Shown one piece after another: positions 30,837 through 38,954 of a DNA stretch of 64,000 nt. A program made the translations under genes and the position numbers. The notes under the pieces were generated by a model. The model was not told the origin of the DNA and ran no database searches. It was given only the letters and a program-made list of their open reading frames with translations. Source of the stretch: Verrucomicrobiota bacterium (GTDB taxonomy: Bacteria; Verrucomicrobiota; Verrucomicrobiia; Limisphaerales; UBA11320). The stretch covers positions 90,955-154,954 of the forward strand of contig JACQFQ010000025.1 of assembly GCA_016199985.1 (NCBI GenBank), written 5' to 3'. Every line of letters begins with the position of its first letter. Position 1 is the first letter of the stretch.

Positions 30837-31229
30837 TTAAAAGGATTCGCTCAGTTCGTGGAGCCGGGCCGCGACGCTGCCGTCATAGACGTCGCTGCCC
30901 ACCTGGATTCGCAGCCCGCCAATCAGGGCGGGATTCTGCTCAAACGACAGTTGAAGTCCGGGACCGTGCCTGCGGGCGAGGTTTTGCGACAGGGCGGCCT
31001 GGGTGGCCGGCGTCAGGACGGTTGCGCTCTCCACGCGAGCCGCTCGACGCTCGACGTCGAGGCGAACAAGGCGCTGGAAATGGGAAAGAACCCCGACATA
31101 GCCGCGGGGCTTCTGGGCGATCACATCCGTCACGGCCTTGCGAACCTTCGCGTCGTCCAGCACCCCGGCGGGGCGGCAGGCGGCGAAGAGCGACTTCGCG
31201 TCGCGTCGGGCTTGTTTGGAGATTTTCAT
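30837..31229 (-). CDS. atpH: F1Fo ATP synthase delta subunit, short form
   Basis: Delta (OSCP) subunit that ties the F1 head to the peripheral stalk. It is only 130 residues, against about 175-180 in most bacteria. The C-terminal domain is clear: [18 protein letters not shown] and [20 protein letters not shown] with the final RLHELSESF. The N-terminal helical bundle that binds alpha is shortened to the opening helices ([18 protein letters not shown]). The gene sits in its normal place between atpF and atpA with no sign of a frameshift, so I take it as a genuine compact form rather than a broken gene. Confidence 0.9.
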   Translation of the reverse strand: MKISKQARRDAKSLFAACRPAGVLDDAKVRKAVTDVIAQKPRGYVGVLSHFQRLVRLDVERRAARVESATVLTPATQAALSQNLARRHGPGLQLSFEQNPALIGGLRIQVGSDVYDGSVAARLHELSESF

Positions 31230-31259
31230 GTCGTGAGGAGCGATCGACGGAAAGCGGGA

Positions 31260-31796
31260 TTACGCCGCGAGATGACGCGTGGCTTCATCGGCCAGTCGCT
31301 GCTGATCTTCGGCGGTCAACACCTTGCCGGCGACCTTCGCGGTCGTCTGCACCACGAGACGCCCCACTTCGCGGCGGAGCTCGGCCTTCATCCGGGCCAG
31401 CTCGGCCTCGCTCGCCTGACGGGCCTTCGTGACGATGTCGTTCGCGGTCGCGATGGCCTTCTGGGTTTCCGCCTCCAGCACCTTGGCCGCGGCCTCGCGC
31501 GCCTCCTGGATGTGGCGATTGGCGTCCTTGCTCGCTAGGGTCAGGATTTCCTCCGCCTTGGCCTGCGCCTTGGCGAGCTCCTGCTTGATCTTCTCGGCGT
31601 TGGCCAAGCTCTCGGCGATCTTTGTTCTCCGGTCTTCCAGCGTCTTTTGAACAGCGCTGAACGCAAACTTCTTCATTATGAAAGCGACGAAGAGGACCAG
31701 GATGACCTGGGAGAAGAACTTGGGCCCGTCCACGCCAAACGCGGACGTGATCTCCGTTATCGGATTAGCGGCGGCAAAGGTAACCAGCGAGGCCAT
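31260..31796 (-). CDS. atpF: F1Fo ATP synthase b subunit
   Basis: Peripheral-stalk subunit of about 178 residues. A short N-terminal part leads into one membrane helix (KFFSQVILVLFVAFIMKKF), followed by a long charged coiled coil (TLEDRRTKIAESLANAEKIKQ and onwards) and a C-terminal part that contacts delta. The ATG at 31796 is preferred; the frame also offers a TTG seven codons upstream that lies inside an eight-base T-run. Confidence 0.94.
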   Translation of the reverse strand: MASLVTFAAANPITEITSAFGVDGPKFFSQVILVLFVAFIMKKFAFSAVQKTLEDRRTKIAESLANAEKIKQELAKAQAKAEEILTLASKDANRHIQEAREAAAKVLEAETQKAIATANDIVTKARQASEAELARMKAELRREVGRLVVQTTAKVAGKVLTAEDQQRLADEATRHLAA

Positions 31797-31815
31797 AGGA
31801 TGAGTCAGTGGTGTC

Positions 31816-31859
31816 AAAAAAAACTGGAGAGGCCGCGACGCGCCCAGCGCGCCACGGCC
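31816..31859 (-). promoter_or_regulatory. hairpin and T-run between atpE and atpF
   Basis: On the minus strand, GGCCG/CGGCC and CGCGC/GCGCG (31831-31859) form a two-part GC stem with a three-base loop. Eight T residues follow seven bases after the stem. This resembles a weak intrinsic terminator or an mRNA-stabilising structure just downstream of atpE, the gene whose product is needed in the highest copy number. Confidence 0.45.
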
Positions 31860-31870
31860 CGTCCTTTCAA

Positions 31871-32092
31871 TTACATGCCAAGTCTGCCAAGGAAGATCGC
31901 GAAGAACACGACGCCTTCAGCCAACGCGGCGAAGATGATGGCCATGTTCCGGATTTCACCAGCCGCGCCGGGATTGCGTCCCGTCGCTTCGGCGGCCTTC
32001 ATCCCGATGATCCCCACACCGATGGCGGAGCCGATGGCGGCCAACCCGATGTGCAGGCTCCCGGTCAATTCAGCGAGCATTGTAGTCAACAT
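31871..32092 (-). CDS. atpE: F1Fo ATP synthase c subunit
   Basis: Proteolipid of 73 residues that forms the rotor ring. Two hydrophobic helices flank the polar loop EATGRNPGAAGEIRN, and the ion-binding carboxylate is E59 in ALAEGVVFFAIFLG. The second residue pattern around E59 lacks the Gln and Ser/Thr ligands of sodium-dependent rings, so proton coupling is expected. AAAGG lies six bases before the ATG, a better ribosome site than its neighbours have, fitting the high stoichiometry of this subunit. Confidence 0.97.
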   Translation of the reverse strand: MLTTMLAELTGSLHIGLAAIGSAIGVGIIGMKAAEATGRNPGAAGEIRNMAIIFAALAEGVVFFAIFLGRLGM

Positions 32093-32172
32093 GTTTTACC
32101 TTTCGTTTTACCAACAACAGCCATCCCCGCGGTTCGCCCACGGTCCGACGGCTGAAATATCAAAATAACAAA

Positions 32173-33144
32173 TCAGTGCGCATGCCCCGCGTGTCCATCC
32201 GGGCCGGCGGCATGGGCCTTGTCGGCTCCGTGGCCATGATCATCGTGATGAGCGCACATCAGGGCCGTGAACACCGCTGTCAGGAGAGTGAAGACAAGCG
32301 CTTGGACCAACCCGACGAGCAGTTCAAGAAAGTAGAAGGGAATAGGGATCACCGGGGCGAGCCAAGGAACGATTCCCATCATGGCTTCCAGGATGTTCTC
32401 CCCCGCAAACACGTTGCCGTAGAGACGGAAACTCAACGAAACAGGTCGGAAGAGAATCGAAACCACTTCGATCAGGCCGACGACGATAAAGATCAGGGAG
32501 ATGAAAACGCCCATGAGACCCCCTCCGCTCTGGCCGCCAAAGATGTGCTTGATGATGCCAACCACTCCCAGCGCTTGAACGGACCAGATGATCCAGAAGA
32601 AGAAGAAAAGGAGAGACATCGCCGCCGTCATGTTCAGGTCTGCGTTGCCGCCCCGCAGAAGCGGCTGGCCCTTGTAGTAGAGGGTTCCAACGCCAGGAAT
32701 GAGCCCCATCCAGTTCGTAGTCAGAATCAGGATGAACAACGTCCCGAAAAACCAGAACGAGCGTTTCACCAAGTCGGGCCCTAGAACGCCGCCCAGGAAG
32801 TCATACAAAGACTCGACGAGCCACTCCCAAAAGTTCTGCAATCCTTCGGGCACCTCCTTCATATTGCGAGTCGCGGCCTGGGCGAAAATCACCAAAGCAA
32901 TGGCTACAATCCAAACCACCAACATACTATTGGTCACAACCAACGGCCCGATGTTGAAGATCGGGCTGGCGGCCGGTGGAAGCCCGTGTCCGTGGCCCCC
33001 CTCATGCGCCGCTTCACCAGCGGCCGCTGCCGCGTGGGCCGCCACGGCTTCGTGGCCCGCCGCGGCGGGGTCGACAGCCGCCGTCGCGAACGACGCGGCG
33101 CCCACCAACAAGATCAACGCCCAGATCAGTTTTGTAAGCCGCAT
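32173..33144 (-). CDS. atpB: F1Fo ATP synthase a subunit with His-rich ends
   Basis: Stator channel subunit, about 323 residues. The start at 33144 gives a signal-peptide-like N-terminus (MRLTKLIWALILLVGAASF), so the N-terminus is probably periplasmic. The essential arginine lies in PVSLSFRLYGNVFAGENIL, and FFYFLELL-like helices end the channel. Two His-rich tails flank the membrane core: one with six histidines near residues 30-60 (GEAAHEGGHGHG) and one at the C-terminus (HHDDHGHGADKAH and GHAGHAH). First gene of the operon; no atpI/atpZ is seen upstream. Confidence 0.95.
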   Translation of the reverse strand: MRLTKLIWALILLVGAASFATAAVDPAAAGHEAVAAHAAAAAGEAAHEGGHGHGLPPAASPIFNIGPLVVTNSMLVVWIVAIALVIFAQAATRNMKEVPEGLQNFWEWLVESLYDFLGGVLGPDLVKRSFWFFGTLFILILTTNWMGLIPGVGTLYYKGQPLLRGGNADLNMTAAMSLLFFFFWIIWSVQALGVVGIIKHIFGGQSGGGLMGVFISLIFIVVGLIEVVSILFRPVSLSFRLYGNVFAGENILEAMMGIVPWLAPVIPIPFYFLELLVGLVQALVFTLLTAVFTALMCAHHDDHGHGADKAHAAGPDGHAGHAH

Positions 33145-33651
33145 GTGTGAATTGGTAGGTGCCCTTCTCAGAAAAAGAATGCCCCGAAAAGGATGAATCA
33201 CCGAAAAGCGGCGTGAAACTGCCGGAGTGTGAAAAGTTTCACAAGGGTTTTTTTTAGAAGACAGCACAGTTTGAAAGAATCCTGATGAACAAGATCCGCA
33301 ATTGTGATGAGCGTGAGCAACCCGTCGGACGCGTCGCGGCTTGAAGAGGCCCGGGGCAATCAACCCCCGCAATAAGTCCCCCTCCACCCGCTTTTGCGAT
33401 GCGTCGGGGAGGGCGGCGCCCTTCTACGGCTTTCCCCCCCCAGCGTTCGCCAGCCCAAGCATGAGGAGTGGATAGGTAAGACCGGGAACCGGCCTTAAGC
33501 GATCCGCGGCGAGGACGATCATTGGGTCAGTGTGTTCAATGATCGCGGCGGCCGCCAGGCCCTCAGGGCATGGACGGAGTCGCGCTCGACACCAGGGACT
33601 GATCATGAAGCCACGTATGCGCCAGTGCCGACAATGTCCTGACCGCCTCGC
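33145..33651. other. 507-base divergent intergenic region between atpB and the phosphoramidate-type cluster
   Basis: Holds the control region of the atp operon (including the palindrome at 33228-33243 and an eight-base T tract near 33248-33255) and of the plus-strand cluster. A minus-strand frame of 60 codons (33424-33606) with sequence such as DRLRPVPGLTYPLLMLGL is open but matches nothing I know. No RNA gene seen. Confidence 0.5.
33228..33243. promoter_or_regulatory. CRP/FNR-type palindrome upstream of atpB
   Basis: TGTGAAAAGTTTCACA fits TGTGA-N6-TCACA, the E. coli CRP consensus, exactly, with the symmetry extending to seven bases per arm around a two-base centre. It lies 84 bases upstream of the atpB start. 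A CRP/FNR-family regulator binding here could tie ATP synthase expression to energy state, but no regulator gene is in the window. Confidence 0.45.
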
Positions 33652-36105
33652 ATGACCGCCGCATCCACTGTCTGCTCCGACACGACGCGCCTGTTCAGGA
33701 ACGCGAGCAGAGACGCGCGACCCAGGCTCGCGTTCGGCACGAAGGCCGAGACCCTCGAGCGCTTCGCTCCCATCGTCCAAACCTGTCGCGTGCCGGACCT
33801 GTTCTATTTCACGCTCGCCCTTTGGCGCTCCGATCCGTCGGCGGTCCAGCGCGAGATCCGCAAGCGATTTGGAACGGGGAACCTGGCGATCCGCAGCAGC
33901 GCGTTCCACGAGGACTCCGCCACGCAGAGCATGGCCGGCGCGTTCCGCTCCGTCCTGAATGTCCCGGGCCAGGACGAGGCCGCGCTCGTCCGCGCGATCG
34001 AGGAGGTGCTCGCGAGCTATCGCTCGAACCATCCGGGCAACCAGGTGCTGGCTCAGGCGATGCTGACCGATGTCGTCATGAGCGGAGTCCTGATGACTCA
34101 TGATCTCACCAGCGGGGCGCCCTACTACATCATCAACTACGACGATGAATCCAGGCGCACCGACGTGATCACCGGCGGCACCGACGTCAGCAAGTGCCTG
34201 GTCGTTCATCGGGACGCTCCCCCGGACTTCATCGAATCGCCCCGCATCGCCGCCTTGCTCGCCATGGCGCGCGAGCTCGAGTCGTTGTGCGGCGGGCGCG
34301 AGCCGCTTGACATTGAGTTCGCGCAGACCGGCGACGGCCAGCTGCATCTGCTTCAAGCGCGGCGGATCGCCGTGCAGAAAAACTGGAACCGCGCCGTGCG
34401 AACGCGCTTGAGCGAGGCCCTGGAACAGCTGGAGCAGTTCTGCTCGGAGCACTTCAAGCCGCGCCATGGAATCCCGGGCGACACCACCATCCTGGGCCAG
34501 ATGCCCGACTGGAACGCCGCGGAGCTCATCGGCGCGGAGCCTGGGCCGCTCGCGGTCTCCCTCTTCAGGCGGCTGATCACCGACTCCGTCTGGCAGGAAG
34601 CCCGCGCGACAATGGGCTATCGACCGGCGCCCAACGAACCCTTGATGCTCACGCTCGCCGGCAGGCCATACATCGACGTTCGCAACAGCTTCAGCTCCTT
34701 CCTGCCCGACGGGCTCCCCGCGGCGCTGGAGTCCCAGGTGGTGAACGCGTGGGTGGATCGGCTCGCGAGCCATCCCGAGTTTCACGACAAAGTGGAGTTC
34801 GACGTGGCCCAGACGGCTTACGATTTCACCTTCGAGCGAAACCTGTTCCAGCGGTACGCGGGACGGCTCGACGCCGCGGACCAAAATCTCTACCGCGACT
34901 CGGTTCGAGCCCTGACTCTCCGGAACCTCTCCCTCAGCGAGGACGGCTCCCTGTCGCGAGCCCTGCGAACCATCTCCCGCCTCGAGGATCAGCCCCCAAC
35001 GGGGCCGCGCTCCGAGCCGCCCCTGCGTCGAGCCTTCGCCCTGCTTGAATTGTGCAGGACACAGGGAACGCTGCCCTTCGCCATCGTCGCCCGGCACGCT
35101 TTCCTGGCCGAGGCGCTGCTGCGCTCCGCCATCGAGCGAGGCGCCTGGACCGCGGACCGCCTCGAAGCGTTCAAGCGATCCCTGGTCACGACCGCGGGAT
35201 CGATGGCCCGGGATTTCCAGAGCGTCCTCAGCGGCGCGTCCAGCCCCGAGGAATTCCTCAAGCGCTACGGACACCTCAGGCCCGGAACGTTCGACATCCT
35301 CAGCCCCCGGTACGACCAGCGCGAGGACCTCTTTCATTCGCCACCGAACGCCGGCGCGCGCGCGCCCTCGACGTCTCCGAAACGGGAGCGTTTCGAGCTG
35401 ACCGATCCAGAAAAACGGGCGTTCCAGTCGCTGTGCGACGAGGCGGGGCTGACCTTGAAGCCGCAGGCCCTGTTCGATCACGCGGCGAAAAGCATCGTCG
35501 GACGCGAGCACGCCAAGTTCGTGTTCACCCGGCCCTTGAGCGACCTCATCGAGTGCGTCGCGGCATGGGGAGAGCGCATGGGTCTGACGCGCGAGGATCT
35601 CGCCTTTCTGACGCTTCAGGACCTGTCCGACACCCTCAGCGCTCCTCTGACGCGCGACGCGGAAACTCATTTCCAATCGCTCGCTCACGAACGTCGATCG
35701 CAATCGCGCGAGATGCGCGGCCTGCGGCTGGGCTACATCATTCGAGGCCCGCAGGACCTCTACGTCATCCCGCAGCATCGAGGAGCGGCCAACTTTGTCA
35801 CGCGGAAGCGGCTCGAGGCGGTTCCTGTGGTCCTCAGCAGCCGGATGACGGGAACGAGCGACCTCTTTGGAAAGCTCGTGTGCGTCGAGTGCGCCGATCC
35901 GGGTTTCGACTGGGTGTTCGCGAAGGGCATTGCGGGGCTGATCACGAAATTCGGCGGCGCGAACTCGCACATGACCATCCGATGCGCGGAGCTCGGAATC
36001 CCGGCGGCCATTGGAGTCGGGGAAACCCTGTTCGAGAAGCTGGCGAAGGCCGGGCGCATTGATCTGCGCTGCGCGGAAAAAATCGTTCGTCCCCTGGCCG
36101 CATGA
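33652..36105 (+). CDS. PEP-synthase-like kinase, probable L-glutamine kinase of phosphoramidate synthesis
   Basis: Protein of 817 residues with an N-terminal ATP-grasp (PPDK/PEP synthase) domain and a C-terminal phosphohistidine swivel domain. ATP-grasp motifs are NLAIRSSAFHEDSATQSMAG (about 77-96) and the closing REPLDIEFAQ...LHLLQAR. The swivel has the mobile histidine H773 in GGANSHMTIRCAELGIPAAI. The PEP/pyruvate barrel of true PEP synthases is missing. In C. jejuni, Cj1418 has this same architecture and phosphorylates the amide of L-glutamine. The next three genes match Cj1417, Cj1416 and Cj1415, so a glutamine kinase is the best reading. It overlaps the next gene by four bases. Confidence 0.8.
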   Translation: MTAASTVCSDTTRLFRNASRDARPRLAFGTKAETLERFAPIVQTCRVPDLFYFTLALWRSDPSAVQREIRKRFGTGNLAIRSSAFHEDSATQSMAGAFRSVLNVPGQDEAALVRAIEEVLASYRSNHPGNQVLAQAMLTDVVMSGVLMTHDLTSGAPYYIINYDDESRRTDVITGGTDVSKCLVVHRDAPPDFIESPRIAALLAMARELESLCGGREPLDIEFAQTGDGQLHLLQARRIAVQKNWNRAVRTRLSEALEQLEQFCSEHFKPRHGIPGDTTILGQMPDWNAAELIGAEPGPLAVSLFRRLITDSVWQEARATMGYRPAPNEPLMLTLAGRPYIDVRNSFSSFLPDGLPAALESQVVNAWVDRLASHPEFHDKVEFDVAQTAYDFTFERNLFQRYAGRLDAADQNLYRDSVRALTLRNLSLSEDGSLSRALRTISRLEDQPPTGPRSEPPLRRAFALLELCRTQGTLPFAIVARHAFLAEALLRSAIERGAWTADRLEAFKRSLVTTAGSMARDFQSVLSGASSPEEFLKRYGHLRPGTFDILSPRYDQREDLFHSPPNAGARAPSTSPKRERFELTDPEKRAFQSLCDEAGLTLKPQALFDHAAKSIVGREHAKFVFTRPLSDLIECVAAWGERMGLTREDLAFLTLQDLSDTLSAPLTRDAETHFQSLAHERRSQSREMRGLRLGYIIRGPQDLYVIPQHRGAANFVTRKRLEAVPVVLSSRMTGTSDLFGKLVCVECADPGFDWVFAKGIAGLITKFGGANSHMTIRCAELGIPAAIGVGETLFEKLAKAGRIDLRCAEKIVRPLAA

Positions 36106-36806
36106 AAAGGATCGGACTCAGCATGCGGATCGTCGACGAAGCCGCCTACGACGAAAGCCGCGACGCGCTGGCGCATGATTGGGCCCGCTTCCTGGCGCTC
36201 GCGCTGCCCGATTGCCAATGGACGCCGATTCCCAACCTGGGAGCGAAAGCCGCGGGCTTCATCCAGGACTGGGGGCTGGACGGACTCGTGCTCACCGGGG
36301 GCAACGACCCCGGAAGCTCGACGCTCCGCGACGACACCGAGAACGCGCTCGTCCGTGAAGCGCTGCGGCGTCGGCTCCCTCTGTTCGGCGTTTGTCGCGG
36401 CCTGCAGATGATCCAACGGTGTTTCGGCGGCCCCCTCCGCGGCTGCCCCAAGGACGGACATGTGGCCACGCGGCACGTGGTGCGATTCGAACGCGGATCC
36501 GTCGAGGAAGGCGAGCGAACCGTCAATTCCTATCATGCGCTGGGCGTGCGCCCCCAGGACCTCGCCCCGGAGCTGATCGCGACGGCGCTCTCCGCCGACG
36601 GATGGGTCGAGGGGCTGGCGCACCGCGGGTCGCCAATGGCCGCGGTGCAATGGCATCCAGAACGAAACGCGGTGATGGATCCGCTCGACGCGCGGCTGCT
36701 CCGCGACACGCTGGGGCTTCCATCCCTCTCCGACGCGTCGGCCGCCTCGCCGCGGATCGTCAACACACTCTCCACCCCGTTCAGCTTTCCTCCATGCGCG
36801 CCTTGA
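36102..36806 (+). CDS. class I glutamine-amidotransferase-like hydrolase (gamma-glutamyl-CDP-amidate hydrolase candidate)
   Basis: Peptidase-C26-like protein of 234 residues with the full Cys-His-Glu triad: C98 in LFGVCRGLQMIQ, H185 and E187 in AVQWHPERN. GLVLTGGNDPG forms the oxyanion region. In C. jejuni, Cj1417 of this family cuts glutamate from gamma-glutamyl-CDP (CDP-L-glutamine), leaving cytidine diphosphoramidate. Elsewhere this family includes gamma-glutamyl-GABA hydrolase PuuD; that role would not fit the neighbours. It starts in an ATGA overlap with the kinase gene and overlaps the nucleotidyltransferase by 13 bases. Confidence 0.8.
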   Translation: MKRIGLSMRIVDEAAYDESRDALAHDWARFLALALPDCQWTPIPNLGAKAAGFIQDWGLDGLVLTGGNDPGSSTLRDDTENALVREALRRRLPLFGVCRGLQMIQRCFGGPLRGCPKDGHVATRHVVRFERGSVEEGERTVNSYHALGVRPQDLAPELIATALSADGWVEGLAHRGSPMAAVQWHPERNAVMDPLDARLLRDTLGLPSLSDASAASPRIVNTLSTPFSFPPCAP

Positions 36807-37561
36807 TCCTCGCCGCGGGCCGCGGCTCCCGAATGCGAGCGCTCACCGCTCACCAACCGAAATGTCTCGTGTCCGTCGCTGATCGACCTCTGCTCGAGTG
36901 GCAGCTGGAATCGCTCCGCGCTTCCGGCATCCATCAGATCGGAGTCGTCCGAGGCTATCAAGCGGACCAGGTCCAACCGGCTTACTGCGCGCTGTTCGAG
37001 AACCCGCGCTGGGCCGCGACCAACATGGTGGCCACGCTCTGTCGCGCCGACGCCTGGCTCCGCTCCGACGCGTGCGTCGTCTCGTACGCCGACATCCTCT
37101 ACCATCCCGAAACCGTGACGGCCCTCATGGAGTCGCGGGGCGACATCGCCCTCAGCTACGACCGGCTCTGGCGGGGGCTTTGGCAGGAGCGATTCAGCGA
37201 TCCTCTCAGCGACGCTGAAACCTTCCAAAGTTCTCCCGATGGAAAGCTCACCGCGATCGGCGCCCGCGCGTCGTCGTTGATCGAGGTGCAGGGACAGTAC
37301 ATGGGCTTGCTGAAGTTCACCCCGAAGGGCTGGGCCGCCGTCACGCAATACCTGGATTCCCTTTCCGACTCCGAGCGCGATCGGCTGGATATGACCGGAA
37401 TGCTCTCGGCGTTGCTCGCGAGAAAGACCGAAATCACGACGGTTCCCGTCGATGGCAGATGGTGCGAGGTGGACTCGGACAGCGACCTCGCGCTTTACCA
37501 ATCACGGATCGCGCGCAGCCAATCCTGGACGCACGACTGGCGATGGAAGGAGGCGGCATGA
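36794..37561 (+). CDS. NTP-transferase family nucleotidyltransferase (CTP:phosphoglutamine cytidylyltransferase candidate)
   Basis: Protein of 255 residues with the sugar-nucleotidyltransferase start MRALILAAGRGSRMRALTAH, the lysine of QPKCLVSV, and metal-binding aspartate in VVSYADILYHP. A second acidic site lies in RWCEVDSDSDLALYQ, which is typical of LicC/choline-phosphate-cytidylyltransferase-like members. Cj1416 of C. jejuni uses CTP and phosphoglutamine to make CDP-L-glutamine. A sugar-phosphate or phosphocholine substrate is the alternative, but neither pathway is present here. Overlaps on both sides show tight coupling in the six-gene unit. Confidence 0.8.
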   Translation: MRALILAAGRGSRMRALTAHQPKCLVSVADRPLLEWQLESLRASGIHQIGVVRGYQADQVQPAYCALFENPRWAATNMVATLCRADAWLRSDACVVSYADILYHPETVTALMESRGDIALSYDRLWRGLWQERFSDPLSDAETFQSSPDGKLTAIGARASSLIEVQGQYMGLLKFTPKGWAAVTQYLDSLSDSERDRLDMTGMLSALLARKTEITTVPVDGRWCEVDSDSDLALYQSRIARSQSWTHDWRWKEAA

Positions 37562-38148
37562 GGCGATCCGATTCGAATGCGGCGCGAGCCGCGCGCGGAC
37601 AGGTCATTTGGATCACGGGCCTGAGCGGAGCGGGGAAATCCACGCTCGCCCTTCAGGTCGTGGAACGACTGCGTCAAAGCGGACGCCCGACGCTGCTCCT
37701 CGACGGCGACGCGGTCAGGGAAGTCGTGGCGGATCCCGGAGTGGGACATGACCGCGACAGTCGGTTGACGAACGCCATGCGCATCTGTCGCCTCGCCAAG
37801 CTGGCCGCGGACCAAGGACTGGCCGTCGTCGTGGCCACCATGTCCCTGTTCAAGGAGGTCCACGCGTGGAACCGCGCGCATCTCCCCCATTACTGCGAGG
37901 TGCTCGTGAAAGTGCGCCTGGAGATCCTCAAACACCGCGACGCCCGCGGCCTCTACAGTCGCGCCGAACGCGGCGAGGCGGCAAATGTCGTCGGCGTCCA
38001 TGTCCCGTACGACGAGCCTCAGGATCCTCATCTCTCTCTTCTCAACGAAGGCTCCGAGCGCGAGTTGACGTCGCTCGTCGACCGGATTCTCGAAGCCGCC
38101 TCGGAGCGGATCTCCTTATCTCAAACCCCAACACACGCTCGATCATGA
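37558..38148 (+). CDS. APS-kinase-like protein (cytidine diphosphoramidate kinase candidate)
   Basis: Small P-loop kinase of 196 residues homologous to CysC. Walker A is GLSGAGKST (residues 21-29), DGD follows at LLLDGDAVREVV, and the lid helix region is LKHRDARGLYSRAERGE. True APS kinases make PAPS, but there is no ATP sulfurylase gene here. In C. jejuni, Cj1415 is an APS-kinase relative that phosphorylates the 3'-hydroxyl of cytidine diphosphoramidate. A good ribosome site (GGAGG) precedes the ATG, which overlaps the previous stop by four bases. Confidence 0.8.
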   Translation: MRRSDSNAARAARGQVIWITGLSGAGKSTLALQVVERLRQSGRPTLLLDGDAVREVVADPGVGHDRDSRLTNAMRICRLAKLAADQGLAVVVATMSLFKEVHAWNRAHLPHYCEVLVKVRLEILKHRDARGLYSRAERGEAANVVGVHVPYDEPQDPHLSLLNEGSERELTSLVDRILEAASERISLSQTPTHARS

Positions 38149-38954
38149 CCGCGCTTACTCCCGTCAAACAGGGCGACTTCTCGGCTTTGGCCGAGAGCTA
38201 CGCCAGGAATCGTCCGGACTATTCCGCCTCGGCGCTGAAAGCGCTCACGGCTTACGTGGGAGCGCGCGAGCCGGGATTCAGGGCGGCGGATGTCGGTGCC
38301 GGCACCGGACTTTGGACTCGCATGGTCGCGGACGAAGGCATCGACGTCCAGGCGGTGGAACCCTGCGACGCGATGCGGGAGCAAGGCCAGGCGTACACCC
38401 GCGGACGCGGCGTCGGCTGGCGATCGGGGACGGGTGAATCCACCGGCCTTCCGACAGGCGGCTTCCACTGGCTTACCATGGCGTCGTCTTTCCATTGGGT
38501 GAAGCAGCCCGAAGGGCTCGCCGAATTTCACAGAGTGCTGCGTCCCGGCGGCTACCTCTCGGTCCTGTGGAATCCCCGCGACATCGACGCGAGCCCCCTG
38601 CACCGCGAGATCGACGCCTTGATCCACGCAAGGATTCCGGGCTTGAAGCGCGTGTCGTCGGGACACGAAAAGACCACGCGGGACTGGGCGGCGGAGCTGG
38701 TCGCCACCGGGCACTTTGAGGACGTGGTGTTCATTGAGGCGCGGCATCAGATCGCCATGTCGCATGAAAGATACCTCGGCGCGTGGCGCTCGGTGAACGA
38801 TATCCAGGCGCAGGCCGGCCCGGACCTGTTCGAAAAAATCCTCAAGGAGATCTCCGTCCTCATCGAGCCGCTGCCCGAGGTGATCGTCCCCTATCGAACG
38901 CGCGCCTGGACTGCTCGTCGCGCAAACTGCGGAAACGCGTCCTTGAAGCCATGA
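38145..38954 (+). CDS. class I SAM-dependent methyltransferase
   Basis: Protein of 269 residues. Motif I is AADVGAGTGLWTRM, followed by AVEPCDAMREQG and the post-motif FHRVLRPGGYLSVLWNP; the family resembles the methyltransf_11 group. In this cluster it is the natural candidate to O-methylate the phosphoramidate, as Cj1419/Cj1420 do in C. jejuni, although those proteins may belong to other methyltransferase groups. The ATGA overlaps on both sides put it in the same unit. Confidence 0.85.
   Translation: MTALTPVKQGDFSALAESYARNRPDYSASALKALTAYVGAREPGFRAADVGAGTGLWTRMVADEGIDVQAVEPCDAMREQGQAYTRGRGVGWRSGTGESTGLPTGGFHWLTMASSFHWVKQPEGLAEFHRVLRPGGYLSVLWNPRDIDASPLHREIDALIHARIPGLKRVSSGHEKTTRDWAAELVATGHFEDVVFIEARHQIAMSHERYLGAWRSVNDIQAQAGPDLFEKILKEISVLIEPLPEVIVPYRTRAWTARRANCGNASLKP

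Noticed and set aside
33424..35970. Very long open frame (848 codons) on the minus strand
   Set aside because: It is antisense to the kinase gene, rich in Arg/Gly/Ala and without any domain; an effect of high GC third positions in the real gene.
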